Part shown: one piece after another, positions 51,966 to 58,963 of the stretch
Layout: each line of letters opens with the position of its first letter
Position numbering within the stretch: the first letter of the stretch is position 1
Source of the DNA: Sporolactobacillus nakayamae
GTDB taxonomy: Bacteria; Bacillota; Bacilli; Bacillales; Sporolactobacillaceae
DNA length: 58,963 nt
Reading direction: 5' to 3'
Assembly (NCBI RefSeq): GCF_900113325.1
Contig: NZ_FOOY01000024.1
Location: forward strand, 1 to 58,963
Program-made: the position numbers and the translations under genes
The notes under the pieces: generated by a model
Told to the model about the DNA's origin: nothing
The model's database searches: none
The model's input: only the letters and a program-made list of their open reading frames with translations

Positions 51966-53378
51966 TTACTTAAGAATTTGTTGCTTTGTTTCCGGTCCCC
52001 AAAGGATTGTTAATACCGCAACAACCGCCAGCAATACGCCAATACTAATAAAAACAGATAGAATTCCTTGGTAGGTGATCAGCCAGGCAACCAGGTATGG
52101 CGTCACAATAGTAAAAAGGCGTCCAACCGCCTGTGCCGTTCCATTCCCACGCATACGAAGACGTGTGGAAAAGAGTTCAGGAACATAGATAGAGAGTCCG
52201 ACAGCCATAAGGATATACAGGCAAACGGTCATCAGAAAACCAATGATCATGAGTGCGACAGGTTGATGCTGAAACGCATAGACATAGCCCAGAATTGCCG
52301 TCATCACGAATGCGCCGACAATCATCCATTTACGACCAATGCGATCAACGGTTATGCGGCCAATAAAGGCGCCAACCGGAGCGCCGATCATCATAAGTGC
52401 CGTGTAGCCAAGTGACTTAGAAATAGTGATTCCGCTGCCTACGAGCAATGTGGGAACCCAGGTGACAAAAGTGTAGGCGGCAGTATTGATTGCCGCTAAT
52501 ATCAAGCACCCAAGAATAGTCCGTTTGATCATCGATTTAGTAAACAATTCACTATAGCGGCTCTGCTTTGTAATAATCTGATTAATCGAATGCTGATCAT
52601 GACTGACCGCAGTTTTTCCACTAGCTCTAGCCTCTGTTTCAAAAATTTCAACAATTTTTTCCGCTTTGCTGAATTTGCCTTGAGAAAAATACCATCTAGG
52701 CGATTCCGGAAGACTGCGTCTGAAATACCAGACAATAATTGATAATACACCGGCGATCGCAAACATCCAACGCCAACCGATTGTTGGAATGATCATAAAG
52801 CCTAGGAATGTAGCGATGGGAGCGGAACAGTTGGCAAAAACAGATAGACTGCCTACCCATTTTCCACGTGAACCTGCAGGGACAAATTCGCCTAATAACG
52901 CAAAACCCGTAACAATTTCAGCACCCAGTCCAATGCCGCTGATGCCTCGAAATATAATAAGTGTCGTCATATTTGGTGCAAAAAAACTCGCGAGCGACGC
53001 GATGCCGAAGATGAATAAATTGATCTGATAAGCGAATTGGCGTCCTTTCCAATCTCCGACAAATCCGGTAACCACTGATCCAATAAATAAGCCGATAAAT
53101 GTTGTTGAGATAAAGGCGGCATTGAGTGTGAGTGATGACCAACCGGATTGCACGAGCTGGCCAAGCACACCGCCTGCCAGGTAGACGTCAAAGCCGTCAA
53201 GGACCATACCTAATGTAATCAAAGTAAAAATACGATACATCGTTCTAGTCACCGGAAGATTATTAATACGCGCCTCTAATTCCTGTTTCTGCTTTTCAGA
53301 ATAATGCTCCGTTTCAACTTCATAGGATTTCTGTTTTCTTTGAACCTTTTGATTACTGATGACACCTTCTGCATCCAT
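51966..53378 (-). CDS. MFS transporter, sugar-porter/aromatic-acid:H+ symporter type
   Basis: 470 residues with twelve helices and a hydrophilic N-terminal tail of about 45. TLGMVLDGFDVYLAGGVLGQL in helix 1 and DGFD are typical of AAHS-type aromatic-acid symporters. GDWKGRQFAY (motif A), GISGIGLGAEIVTG in helix 4, SLPESPRWYFSQGKFSKA and DRIGRKWM in the middle support the family. The Glu-rich PESPRW loop is shared with the sugar-porter group. The exact substrate is not deducible. ATG 53378 follows GAGGAG. Confidence 0.87.
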   Translation of the reverse strand: MDAEGVISNQKVQRKQKSYEVETEHYSEKQKQELEARINNLPVTRTMYRIFTLITLGMVLDGFDVYLAGGVLGQLVQSGWSSLTLNAAFISTTFIGLFIGSVVTGFVGDWKGRQFAYQINLFIFGIASLASFFAPNMTTLIIFRGISGIGLGAEIVTGFALLGEFVPAGSRGKWVGSLSVFANCSAPIATFLGFMIIPTIGWRWMFAIAGVLSIIVWYFRRSLPESPRWYFSQGKFSKAEKIVEIFETEARASGKTAVSHDQHSINQIITKQSRYSELFTKSMIKRTILGCLILAAINTAAYTFVTWVPTLLVGSGITISKSLGYTALMMIGAPVGAFIGRITVDRIGRKWMIVGAFVMTAILGYVYAFQHQPVALMIIGFLMTVCLYILMAVGLSIYVPELFSTRLRMRGNGTAQAVGRLFTIVTPYLVAWLITYQGILSVFISIGVLLAVVAVLTILWGPETKQQILK

Positions 53379-53524
53379 AACGATTACTCCTCACCCTATT
53401 TGTTTTCTAAAAAAATATTATCTCTCTATCATTCTGCGAGGTACGCGTTCTCATGATGGTTTTCATCTGTCTCTACTTTTTTCACTTTTCCTCCCCACCT
53501 TAACGAGCAAACGACTAAAAAAGT

Positions 53525-53558
53525 GTAAAAAAATAACCCATTCATGAATGAATGGGTT
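53525..53558 (-). terminator. Terminator of the 28-residue peptide gene
   Basis: AACCCATTC (53535-53543) pairs exactly with GAATGGGTT (53550-53558); on the minus strand seven Ts follow. Confidence 0.85.
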
Positions 53559-53640
53559 TTACGAAAGTTATGTCATCCCATACAGCACATGAACAGGACA
53601 CGAAACCTCCTGCTCATCTCCGCACGATTGCTGTGTCCTA

Positions 53641-53727
53641 CTAAAGAATGAAGTTAGGCTGAGTCAAAGCGGCTAGCCCTTGCAACAATTCATTCAGCAG
53701 GTTTTGCAATCGACGGACAATGCTCAT
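53641..53727 (-). CDS. 28-residue amphipathic peptide
   Basis: ATG 53727 lies 7 nt behind AAAGGAAG and encodes MSIVRRLQNLLNELLQGLAA followed by LTQPNFIL. Residues 2-22 form an amphipathic helix with Arg/Asn/Glu/Gln on one face and Leu/Val/Ile on the other. The gene has its own promoter (53768-53797) and terminator (53525-53558), which makes a 200-250 nt monocistronic RNA. No family is recognised. Candidates are a membrane-active peptide, a type I toxin or a signalling peptide. A structured stretch with the inverted repeat AGGACAC/GTGTCCT lies between the stop and the terminator. Confidence 0.62.
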   Translation of the reverse strand: MSIVRRLQNLLNELLQGLAALTQPNFIL

Positions 53728-53767
53728 GATAAGACTTCCTTTCGCTTCGTTTTTTTCGAGTAACGTC

Positions 53768-53797
53768 AGTCTACTACTCGAGATTGGCTTCTGTCAA
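53768..53797 (-). promoter_or_regulatory. Sigma-A promoter of the 28-residue peptide gene
   Basis: On the minus strand TTGACA (53792-53797), an 18-nt spacer and TAGACT (53768-53773). Transcription would start about 35 nt before the ATG. Confidence 0.7.
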
Positions 53798-53890
53798 CAA
53801 CAATTTCAAAACAAATTAAGCAACAGTGTTTAGAGTTAAGACTGCGGCCTTCTTTCTGAACATCAAATTGATCGATTACAAAAAAATCTA

Positions 53891-53918
53891 TTGACAAAAA
53901 AAATAATCGCCGTATTAT
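53891..53918 (+). promoter_or_regulatory. Promoter of the leu operon
   Basis: TTGACA (53891-53896), a 16-nt spacer and TATTAT (53913-53918), about 60 nt upstream of the first T-box elements. Confidence 0.8.
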
Positions 53919-53959
53919 TGGGGTCACAAACATTTTTCCAGCAACTTGGTGAAATAAGA

Positions 53960-54275
53960 AAAGCAATGATGAGGAATAAGTGATCTGTTTCGATATTCGC
54001 AGAGAGTCGGAGAATGGTGAGAATCCGGCAATACGGCAGATCACGAACTCACCTCTGAGTGCCGATTTGAACCTCCTTAGTAGAATCGGCCAAGTGTGAA
54101 CCGCACTTGTTATCAAAACAGACATTCCGAATCAACGGATTGCCGCTGAGTCAATACTTACGAGAGTATTGAAAAGCCGGGTGGTACCGTGAAATGAATT
54201 CATACGAGTCCTTTCACCCCTGCATCTGATCGCTTTTTGCGATTAGTGCGTGGAGTGAAGGGACTTTTTTATTTA
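53960..54275 (+). ncRNA. T-box riboswitch, tRNA-Leu specifier (CUC), leu operon leader
   Basis: The AGAGAG element at about 54000, a Stem I 3' strand GATCACGAACTCACCTCTGAG with the specifier CTC (54048-54050), and the T-box core GGGTGGTACCGTG near 54180. The variable base is T (54185), matching A73 of tRNA-Leu. The terminator AGTCCTTTCAC / GTGAAGGGACT with six or more Ts ends at about 54275. It precedes leuA by about 100 nt. Uncharged tRNA-Leu should switch the operon on. Confidence 0.95.
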
Positions 54276-54373
54276 TTTTGATGCGCCGAGAATTCAGCAT
54301 TGCCGTATTCTCTGACTATAAAAAAATGCGCAAAAACAAAAACAGGACAGTTTATCAGGAAAGGAGAACGAAA

Positions 54374-55537
54374 ATGGAAAAGGTTGAAATTTACGATACA
54401 ACACTCCGTGATGGAGAGCAATCCCCAGGCTGCAGCCTGAACGAACACGAAAAAGTGCAGGTGGCTCAGCAATTGGAACGACTGAATGTGGATGTGATCG
54501 AAGCTGGATTTCCCGCAGCATCACCGGATGATTTCAAAGCCGTTCAAAACATCTCGAAAATCATTAAAAACAGTACGGTTACCGGTCTTGCCCGATCAAA
54601 AAAGAGCGATATTGATGCGGCATGGGAAGCACTGAAACAGACCGCAAACCCGCGAATTCACGTATTTATTGCCACATCACAGGTACACATGGCCTATAAA
54701 CTGCGCATGAAACCTGAAGAAGTATTGGAAACGGCTGCTGCATCCGTTAGATACGCACGCCAATTTTTTCCCCAGATTGAGTTTTCGTGTGAAGATGCAT
54801 CGCGCAGTGATTATGCCTTTATGTCACGAGTCGTCCAATCAGCAATTGAGGCCGGCGCTTCGATCATTAATCTGCCGGATACTGTCGGTTACTGCTCTCC
54901 TCAAGAATATGCAGCAATGTTTCAATACGTTAAAAAGCATGTGCCGGATATTGATAAAGTCCGGCTCTCCTGCCATTGTCATAATGATCTTGGCATGGCA
55001 ACGGCGAATACCCTTGCCGCTGTAGACGCAGGCGTTAGGCAAATCGAATGTACAGTCAATGGTGTCGGCGAGCGTGCGGGAAATGTGGCACTCGAAGAAA
55101 TCGGTGTCGCGCTTCACATTCGCAAAGACATTTATAAAGTCGCCACACAATTAAAACTTGATGAAATCTCTAAGACAAGTAAACTAGTCAGTCACTTAAT
55201 GAACAGTCCGATTGCAGCAAATAAAGCCGTTGTTGGCGCCAACGCCTTTGCTCATGAAGCAGGCATTCACCAAGACGGTGTCCTAAAGAATCCAAAAACC
55301 TATGAAATTATTTCACCTTCTCTCATTGGGCTTGATTCCGGGCGGCTCGTACTTGGCAAACATTCCGGACGGCATGCCTTCAGAAAGAAGGCAAACGAAA
55401 TGGGCGTTCGCTTAACTGAAGAACAAGTGGATCAATCCTTCCAAGCCTTCAAGAATCTTGCCGATAAAAAGAAAAAGATTACGGATGACGACTTCCGTAC
55501 ACTCTTTTCAAAATATAGAAAAACAGTCGCTCGTTAA
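54374..55537 (+). CDS. leuA: 2-isopropylmalate synthase lacking the C-terminal regulatory domain
   Basis: 387 residues from ATG 54374 behind AAAGGAG; the longer frame from 54278 reads into the T-box terminator region. It condenses 2-oxoisovalerate with acetyl-CoA. [13 protein letters not shown] (catalytic Asp/Arg and first metal ligand), [18 protein letters not shown] (His ligands) and NGVGERAGN are present. The catalytic and linker part ends at residue 387, where the usual enzyme (about 510) continues into the leucine-binding LeuA dimer domain. The leuB start follows 36 bp later, so the domain is truly absent, not split off. Feedback inhibition by leucine should be missing or weak. Confidence 0.9.
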   Translation: MEKVEIYDTTLRDGEQSPGCSLNEHEKVQVAQQLERLNVDVIEAGFPAASPDDFKAVQNISKIIKNSTVTGLARSKKSDIDAAWEALKQTANPRIHVFIATSQVHMAYKLRMKPEEVLETAAASVRYARQFFPQIEFSCEDASRSDYAFMSRVVQSAIEAGASIINLPDTVGYCSPQEYAAMFQYVKKHVPDIDKVRLSCHCHNDLGMATANTLAAVDAGVRQIECTVNGVGERAGNVALEEIGVALHIRKDIYKVATQLKLDEISKTSKLVSHLMNSPIAANKAVVGANAFAHEAGIHQDGVLKNPKTYEIISPSLIGLDSGRLVLGKHSGRHAFRKKANEMGVRLTEEQVDQSFQAFKNLADKKKKITDDDFRTLFSKYRKTVAR

Positions 55538-55576
55538 AAAAAGCAAAACTCCAGGTAAAAGAGAGGTGATTCATTG

Positions 55577-56668
55577 ATGAAAACTATTACAGTACTTCCT
55601 GGCGACGGTATCGGTCCCGAAGTCACAACTTCAGCCGTACGTGTCCTCCGCGCTCTATTTGAAAAAAGCGGCCGCGATGTCCAATTTATCGAGAAGAAAA
55701 TTGGCGGAGCCGCCATTGATACATTCGGAACGCCGCTCCCGCAAGAGACAATTGATCAGTGCCATAACAGCGATGCAATTCTATTAGGCGCAGTTGGTGG
55801 TCCAAAGTGGAATGCTCAATCGATGAATGTTCGACCGGAGCAAGGATTGCTTGGAATTCGAAAAACCATGGGTCTGTTCGCGAATCTTCGTCCTGTCGAA
55901 GCATTTGACACCCTGATTGATTCTTCGCCAATTAAACGATCTTTTGTTGAACATGTTAACTTTGTCATCGTCCGCGAATTGACCGGCGGTTTGTACTTCG
56001 GACGTCCTAGCGAACGACGAGGTGCGCATCATGAACAGGTTGTCGACACCCTCTCCTACAGCAAGAATGAAATTGAGCGCGTCGTTGAAAAGGCATTTCA
56101 ACTTGCTATGAAAAGGAACAAAAAATTGACGTCGATCGATAAAGCAAATGTATTGGAATCCAGCCGCATGTGGCGTGAACTTGTAAATCAAATAGCAGAA
56201 CGTTATCCGGAGGTCACAGTCAGCCATCAGCTTGTTGATTCAGCGGCGATGCAATTGATTACGAATCCTGCGCAATTCGATGTCCTTGTCACCGAGAACA
56301 TGTTCGGCGATATTTTGAGCGATGAGGCTTCAGTAATCACTGGATCGCTTGGTATGATGCCTTCTGCCAGCTTAAGATCAGACAAAGTCGGATTGTACGA
56401 ACCGGCTCATGGATCCGCACCGGACATTGCCGGTCAAGGGATTGCAAATCCGCTCGCAACGATTTTATCGGCCGCTCTCCTCCTTCGTTATTCACTGGAT
56501 ATGGATCAGGAAGCTGCTCAAATTGAAAAAGCCGTTCGCAATGTATTGAGCCAGGGCTATCATACATGTGACTTACAAATGGAACAACCAAACAATCACA
56601 TTGTAAATACAGCAGAAATAACAGATCTTGTGATTAATGCAGTGAATGAAAACCAAACAATTGCATGA
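55577..56668 (+). CDS. leuB: 3-isopropylmalate dehydrogenase
   Basis: 363 residues. ATG 55577 is 7 nt behind AGAGGTGA; a TTG one codon earlier is less likely. It oxidises and decarboxylates 3-isopropylmalate with NAD. TVLPGDGIGPEV is the N-terminal signature. RELTGGLYFGRPSERR carries the substrate Arg/Tyr, VTENMFGDILSDEAS holds the metal Asp residues, and GLYEPAHGSAPDIAGQGIANP is the cofactor loop. Second gene of the leu operon. Confidence 0.96.
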   Translation: MKTITVLPGDGIGPEVTTSAVRVLRALFEKSGRDVQFIEKKIGGAAIDTFGTPLPQETIDQCHNSDAILLGAVGGPKWNAQSMNVRPEQGLLGIRKTMGLFANLRPVEAFDTLIDSSPIKRSFVEHVNFVIVRELTGGLYFGRPSERRGAHHEQVVDTLSYSKNEIERVVEKAFQLAMKRNKKLTSIDKANVLESSRMWRELVNQIAERYPEVTVSHQLVDSAAMQLITNPAQFDVLVTENMFGDILSDEASVITGSLGMMPSASLRSDKVGLYEPAHGSAPDIAGQGIANPLATILSAALLLRYSLDMDQEAAQIEKAVRNVLSQGYHTCDLQMEQPNNHIVNTAEITDLVINAVNENQTIA

Positions 56669-56699
56669 TTAAAAACTAGTTTATGAGGAGGAATGCATC

Positions 56700-58109
56700 A
56701 TGAAATCACGCAACATCATTGAAAAGATCTGGGATCAGCATCTGATCCACAAAGAGTCGGGCAAACCAGATCTGCTTTATATCGATCTTCACCTTGTTCA
56801 CGAAGTAACGTCTCCTCAAGCATTTGAAGGGCTGCGCATGAATCACCGAACGGTTAGACAGCCGGATCGAACGTTCGCAACCGTTGACCATAATGTTCCA
56901 ACCTCCGAGAATAGAGAAACAAAGGATTCGATTTCAAAAATCCAAATAGAGACGCTGCAAAACAATTGCAGGGAATTTGGTGTTGAACTTGCCGATATTT
57001 ACAGTCCCCATCAAGGAATCGTCCATGTCATCGGACCTGAACTCGGCTTAACACAACCCGGAAAAACGATCGTCTGTGGTGACAGCCATACGTCAACCCA
57101 TGGTGCGTTCGGTGCAATCGCTTTTGGAATTGGTACAAGTGAAGTGGAACATGTCCTAGCGACACAGACCCTATGGCAGAAACCGCCGAAAACGATGCAG
57201 ATCAAGGTTAACGGAAAGCTGGGCATTGGTGTTGGGGCAAAGGATTTGATTCTTGCCATTATCGCTAAATACGGTATTTCTGTCGGAACAGGACATATTA
57301 TCGAATACACTGGTGAAGCGATTCGAAATCTATCGATGGAAGAACGTATGACCGTGTGCAACATGTCCATCGAAGCCGGCGCGCGTGCTGGTTTAATCAG
57401 CCCTGATCAAACAACTGTCGCGTACCTTCGCGGACACCGGTTCGCGCCAAAAGATGCGGCGTTTGATCAGGCTGCTGGCAGATGGTTGGCGCTTGCCAGT
57501 GATGAAGGTGCTTCTTATGATCGCACTATTGAGATTGATGCCTCAGAGATTAGACCACAAGTAACCTGGGGTACCAATCCATCAATGGGAACATCTGTTG
57601 ACGCAACAGTACCTGATCCTGAATCTTTTGACTCAGAAGAAAAAAAACAAGCTGCAAGAAAAGCGATTGCTTATATGGGACTGAAACCCGGTATGCCGAT
57701 TCACGATATTTCGGTAGATGTTGTCTTTATCGGCTCATGCACAAACAGTCGAATCAGTGACCTGCGGCAGGCGGCACAAGTTGCCCGTGGCAAACATGTC
57801 CACGAAGGCGTCCGAGCTCTCATTGTTCCGGGATCTTACACAATAAAAAAGCAAGCAGAGTCAGAAGGCTTGGATAAAATTTTCAAAGATGCAGGTTTTG
57901 AATGGCGGGAAGCGGGTTGCAGCATGTGCCTAGCAATGAATGATGATGTGGTCCCATCCGGAAAGCGGTGTGCATCAACATCAAATCGCAATTTTGAAGG
58001 ACGTCAAGGCACCGGATCCCGTACACACCTTGTCAGCCCGGCGATGGCCGCAGCCGCGGCCATTCACGGTCATTTTGCCGATGTACGTGAGCTCGATGTC
58101 GCACGTTGA
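56700..58109 (+). CDS. leuC: 3-isopropylmalate dehydratase, large subunit
   Basis: 469 residues, of the aconitase family. It isomerises 2- to 3-isopropylmalate with LeuD. The 4Fe-4S cysteines are visible in [16 protein letters not shown] and [43 protein letters not shown] is the substrate-binding start, and [10 protein letters not shown] is the typical late segment. ATG 56700 follows GAGGAGG. Third gene of the leu operon, 37 bp before leuD. Confidence 0.96.
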   Translation: MKSRNIIEKIWDQHLIHKESGKPDLLYIDLHLVHEVTSPQAFEGLRMNHRTVRQPDRTFATVDHNVPTSENRETKDSISKIQIETLQNNCREFGVELADIYSPHQGIVHVIGPELGLTQPGKTIVCGDSHTSTHGAFGAIAFGIGTSEVEHVLATQTLWQKPPKTMQIKVNGKLGIGVGAKDLILAIIAKYGISVGTGHIIEYTGEAIRNLSMEERMTVCNMSIEAGARAGLISPDQTTVAYLRGHRFAPKDAAFDQAAGRWLALASDEGASYDRTIEIDASEIRPQVTWGTNPSMGTSVDATVPDPESFDSEEKKQAARKAIAYMGLKPGMPIHDISVDVVFIGSCTNSRISDLRQAAQVARGKHVHEGVRALIVPGSYTIKKQAESEGLDKIFKDAGFEWREAGCSMCLAMNDDVVPSGKRCASTSNRNFEGRQGTGSRTHLVSPAMAAAAAIHGHFADVRELDVAR

Positions 58110-58146
58110 TCAAAAGCTGTAAAAAAATCGATTTGGAGGCTTAACT

Positions 58147-58737
58147 ATGAACCCATTTCAAACGTTTAAAGGTCTCGTTTGTCCAATAGACCGTACGAAT
58201 GTGGACACAGATCAGATCATACCGAAGCAATTCCTTAAACGCGTCGAACGAAAAGGCTTTGGAGCTTGCCTGTTTTACAATTGGCGCTTTGATGAAAATG
58301 GCAATAAAAAACCAGACTTCATTCTAAATCAGCCCAAATATACAGGCTCATCCATTCTTGTCGCCAGAGACAATTTCGGTTGTGGTTCCTCTCGAGAACA
58401 CGCGCCATGGGCATTACAAGATTTTGGATTTCGAGTGGTTATCGCGCCGAGCTTTGCAGATATTTTTTATAATAACTGTCAGAAAAATGGTATTCTCGCC
58501 ATTCGGCTCGACGCTGATCGTGTGGACGACCTGATTAGGCTCGCTTCTCAAGATAGATTCATGCTCAAAGTAGATCTTAATCAGCAAAAATTGACCGCAG
58601 ACGATTTCAACGAAACGTTTGACATTGATCCGTATCAAAAAGAAATGCTGCTGAAAGGTCTCGATGAAATCGCGATTACCATGACCTACGAACATGAAAT
58701 TGCGGACTATGAAAAGAGACAGGCAGTTATTCAATAA
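58147..58737 (+). CDS. leuD: 3-isopropylmalate dehydratase, small subunit
   Basis: 196 residues. NVDTDQIIPKQFLKRVERKGFG and the RDNFGCGSSREHAPWAL loop with Ser-Arg are the LeuD signature. VVIAPSFADIFYNNCQKNGILAI follows. It binds LeuC to complete the active site. ATG 58147 lies behind TTGGAGG. Last gene of the leu operon, closed by a strong terminator. Confidence 0.96.
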   Translation: MNPFQTFKGLVCPIDRTNVDTDQIIPKQFLKRVERKGFGACLFYNWRFDENGNKKPDFILNQPKYTGSSILVARDNFGCGSSREHAPWALQDFGFRVVIAPSFADIFYNNCQKNGILAIRLDADRVDDLIRLASQDRFMLKVDLNQQKLTADDFNETFDIDPYQKEMLLKGLDEIAITMTYEHEIADYEKRQAVIQ

Positions 58738-58752
58738 TTTATCGGATCATGT

Positions 58753-58783
58753 AACCTCCTGATTTGCGTCAGGAGGTTTTTTT
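58753..58783 (+). terminator. Terminator of the leu operon
   Basis: AACCTCCTGA (58753-58762) pairs with TCAGGAGGTT (58769-58778), followed by a T-run. Confidence 0.93.
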
Positions 58784-58789
58784 ATAGGT

Positions 58790-58963
58790 AAAGAACGTTT
58801 ATCGTTTTGCCTTGCTGGTACGACGATAAGGTCATATGATTCGGTTAGGCGATCAGATAAGCGCCCAATCTGAGAAATAAACGGAAAAATTCCGCTTAAT
58901 TAGAAAATGAATGAAAAAATTGCTTAAATAGACGGAGAAATTCCGCTTATCGAATCGAAAAAC
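58790..58963 (+). repeat. Interspersed AAGCGG repeat, copy C (cut by window end)
   Basis: ACGATAAGGTCATATGATTC and GATCAGATAAGCGCCC are followed by two units ACGGAAAAATTCCGCTTA and ACGGAGAAATTCCGCTTA 50 bp apart. Almost base-for-base like copy A (24001) to the window edge; the 3' half lies outside. Confidence 0.85.

Noticed and set aside
54278-54373. Longer LeuA start
   Set aside because: The extension begins just after the T-box terminator with no ribosome binding site; ATG 54374 has AAAGGAG and gives the conserved N terminus.

Overview
The window is a chromosomal segment of a low-to-middle GC Gram-positive bacterium of the order Bacillales. The evidence is strong AGGAGG-type ribosome binding sites with frequent TTG/GTG starts, two tRNA-dependent T-box leaders, a c-di-GMP-I riboswitch, PerR-like and Fur-like boxes, an IDEAL-domain protein, OhrR and Tpx, and many products resembling Bacillus proteins (RocB, YcxB, YrhL, PfeT, FabHB). 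A Sporolactobacillus-like or related spore-former is plausible, but the sequence alone does not settle the genus.

Layout. 0-0.8 kb: the left part of an IS200/IS605-type element (start of tnpB on the minus strand plus a hairpin end), abutting a decapitated P-loop kinase gene. 0.8-13.9 kb: housekeeping and salvage genes (pncB, PAP2 phosphatase, Cof-type HAD phosphatase, asparaginase, RocB-like peptidase, cysteine hydrolase, Lrp regulator, FabH, Dps, quinone oxidoreductase), with small membrane proteins and an Rgg-like regulator beside a possible short peptide gene. 13.9-26 kb: a patchy zone with an intact MarR-MMPL efflux operon, CorC-like protein and ThyX, and four genes broken by in-frame stop codons (DUF4030-like, alpha/beta hydrolase, MarR, WYL regulator). 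26-33.7 kb: two MFS exporters, an HxlR regulator, a P1B-4 metal ATPase behind a Fur-like box, an ArsR-DUF2087 regulator, decayed remnants and a methyltransferase. 33.9-38.1 kb: an OafA/SGNH acyltransferase and a divergent MocR regulator/LysE exporter pair.

38.1-40.7 kb: the most unusual locus. A T-box leader whose specifier reads UGG (Trp), and whose T-box variable base matches a G73 discriminator, precedes a tiny open frame containing a Trp codon and then a complete ascorbate-type PTS (EIIA, EIIB, EIIC). 40.8-46.2 kb: IDEAL protein, two flavodoxins (one behind a Fur-like box), an S51 peptidase, a remarkable array of about 25 degenerate 21-nt units, a zinc-ribbon methyltransferase and an AEC transporter. 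46.3-47.9 kb: a c-di-GMP-I riboswitch with terminator drives a small STAS-like protein and a KAS III-like enzyme that lacks the usual His and Asn active-site residues.

48-53.8 kb: VanZ-like protein, S11 D,D-carboxypeptidase, Tpx, OhrR, an MFS transporter, and a free-standing gene for a 28-residue amphipathic peptide with its own promoter and terminator. 53.9-58.8 kb: a leucine T-box leader (specifier CUC) followed by leuABCD. LeuA lacks the C-terminal leucine-binding regulatory domain, so the T-box may be the main leucine control here.

Three copies of an interspersed repeat of about 340 bp (24.0, 51.5 and 58.8 kb, plus a scrap at 6.76 kb), built of AAGCGGAAAAATTCCGCTT-like palindromes, sit between transcription units.
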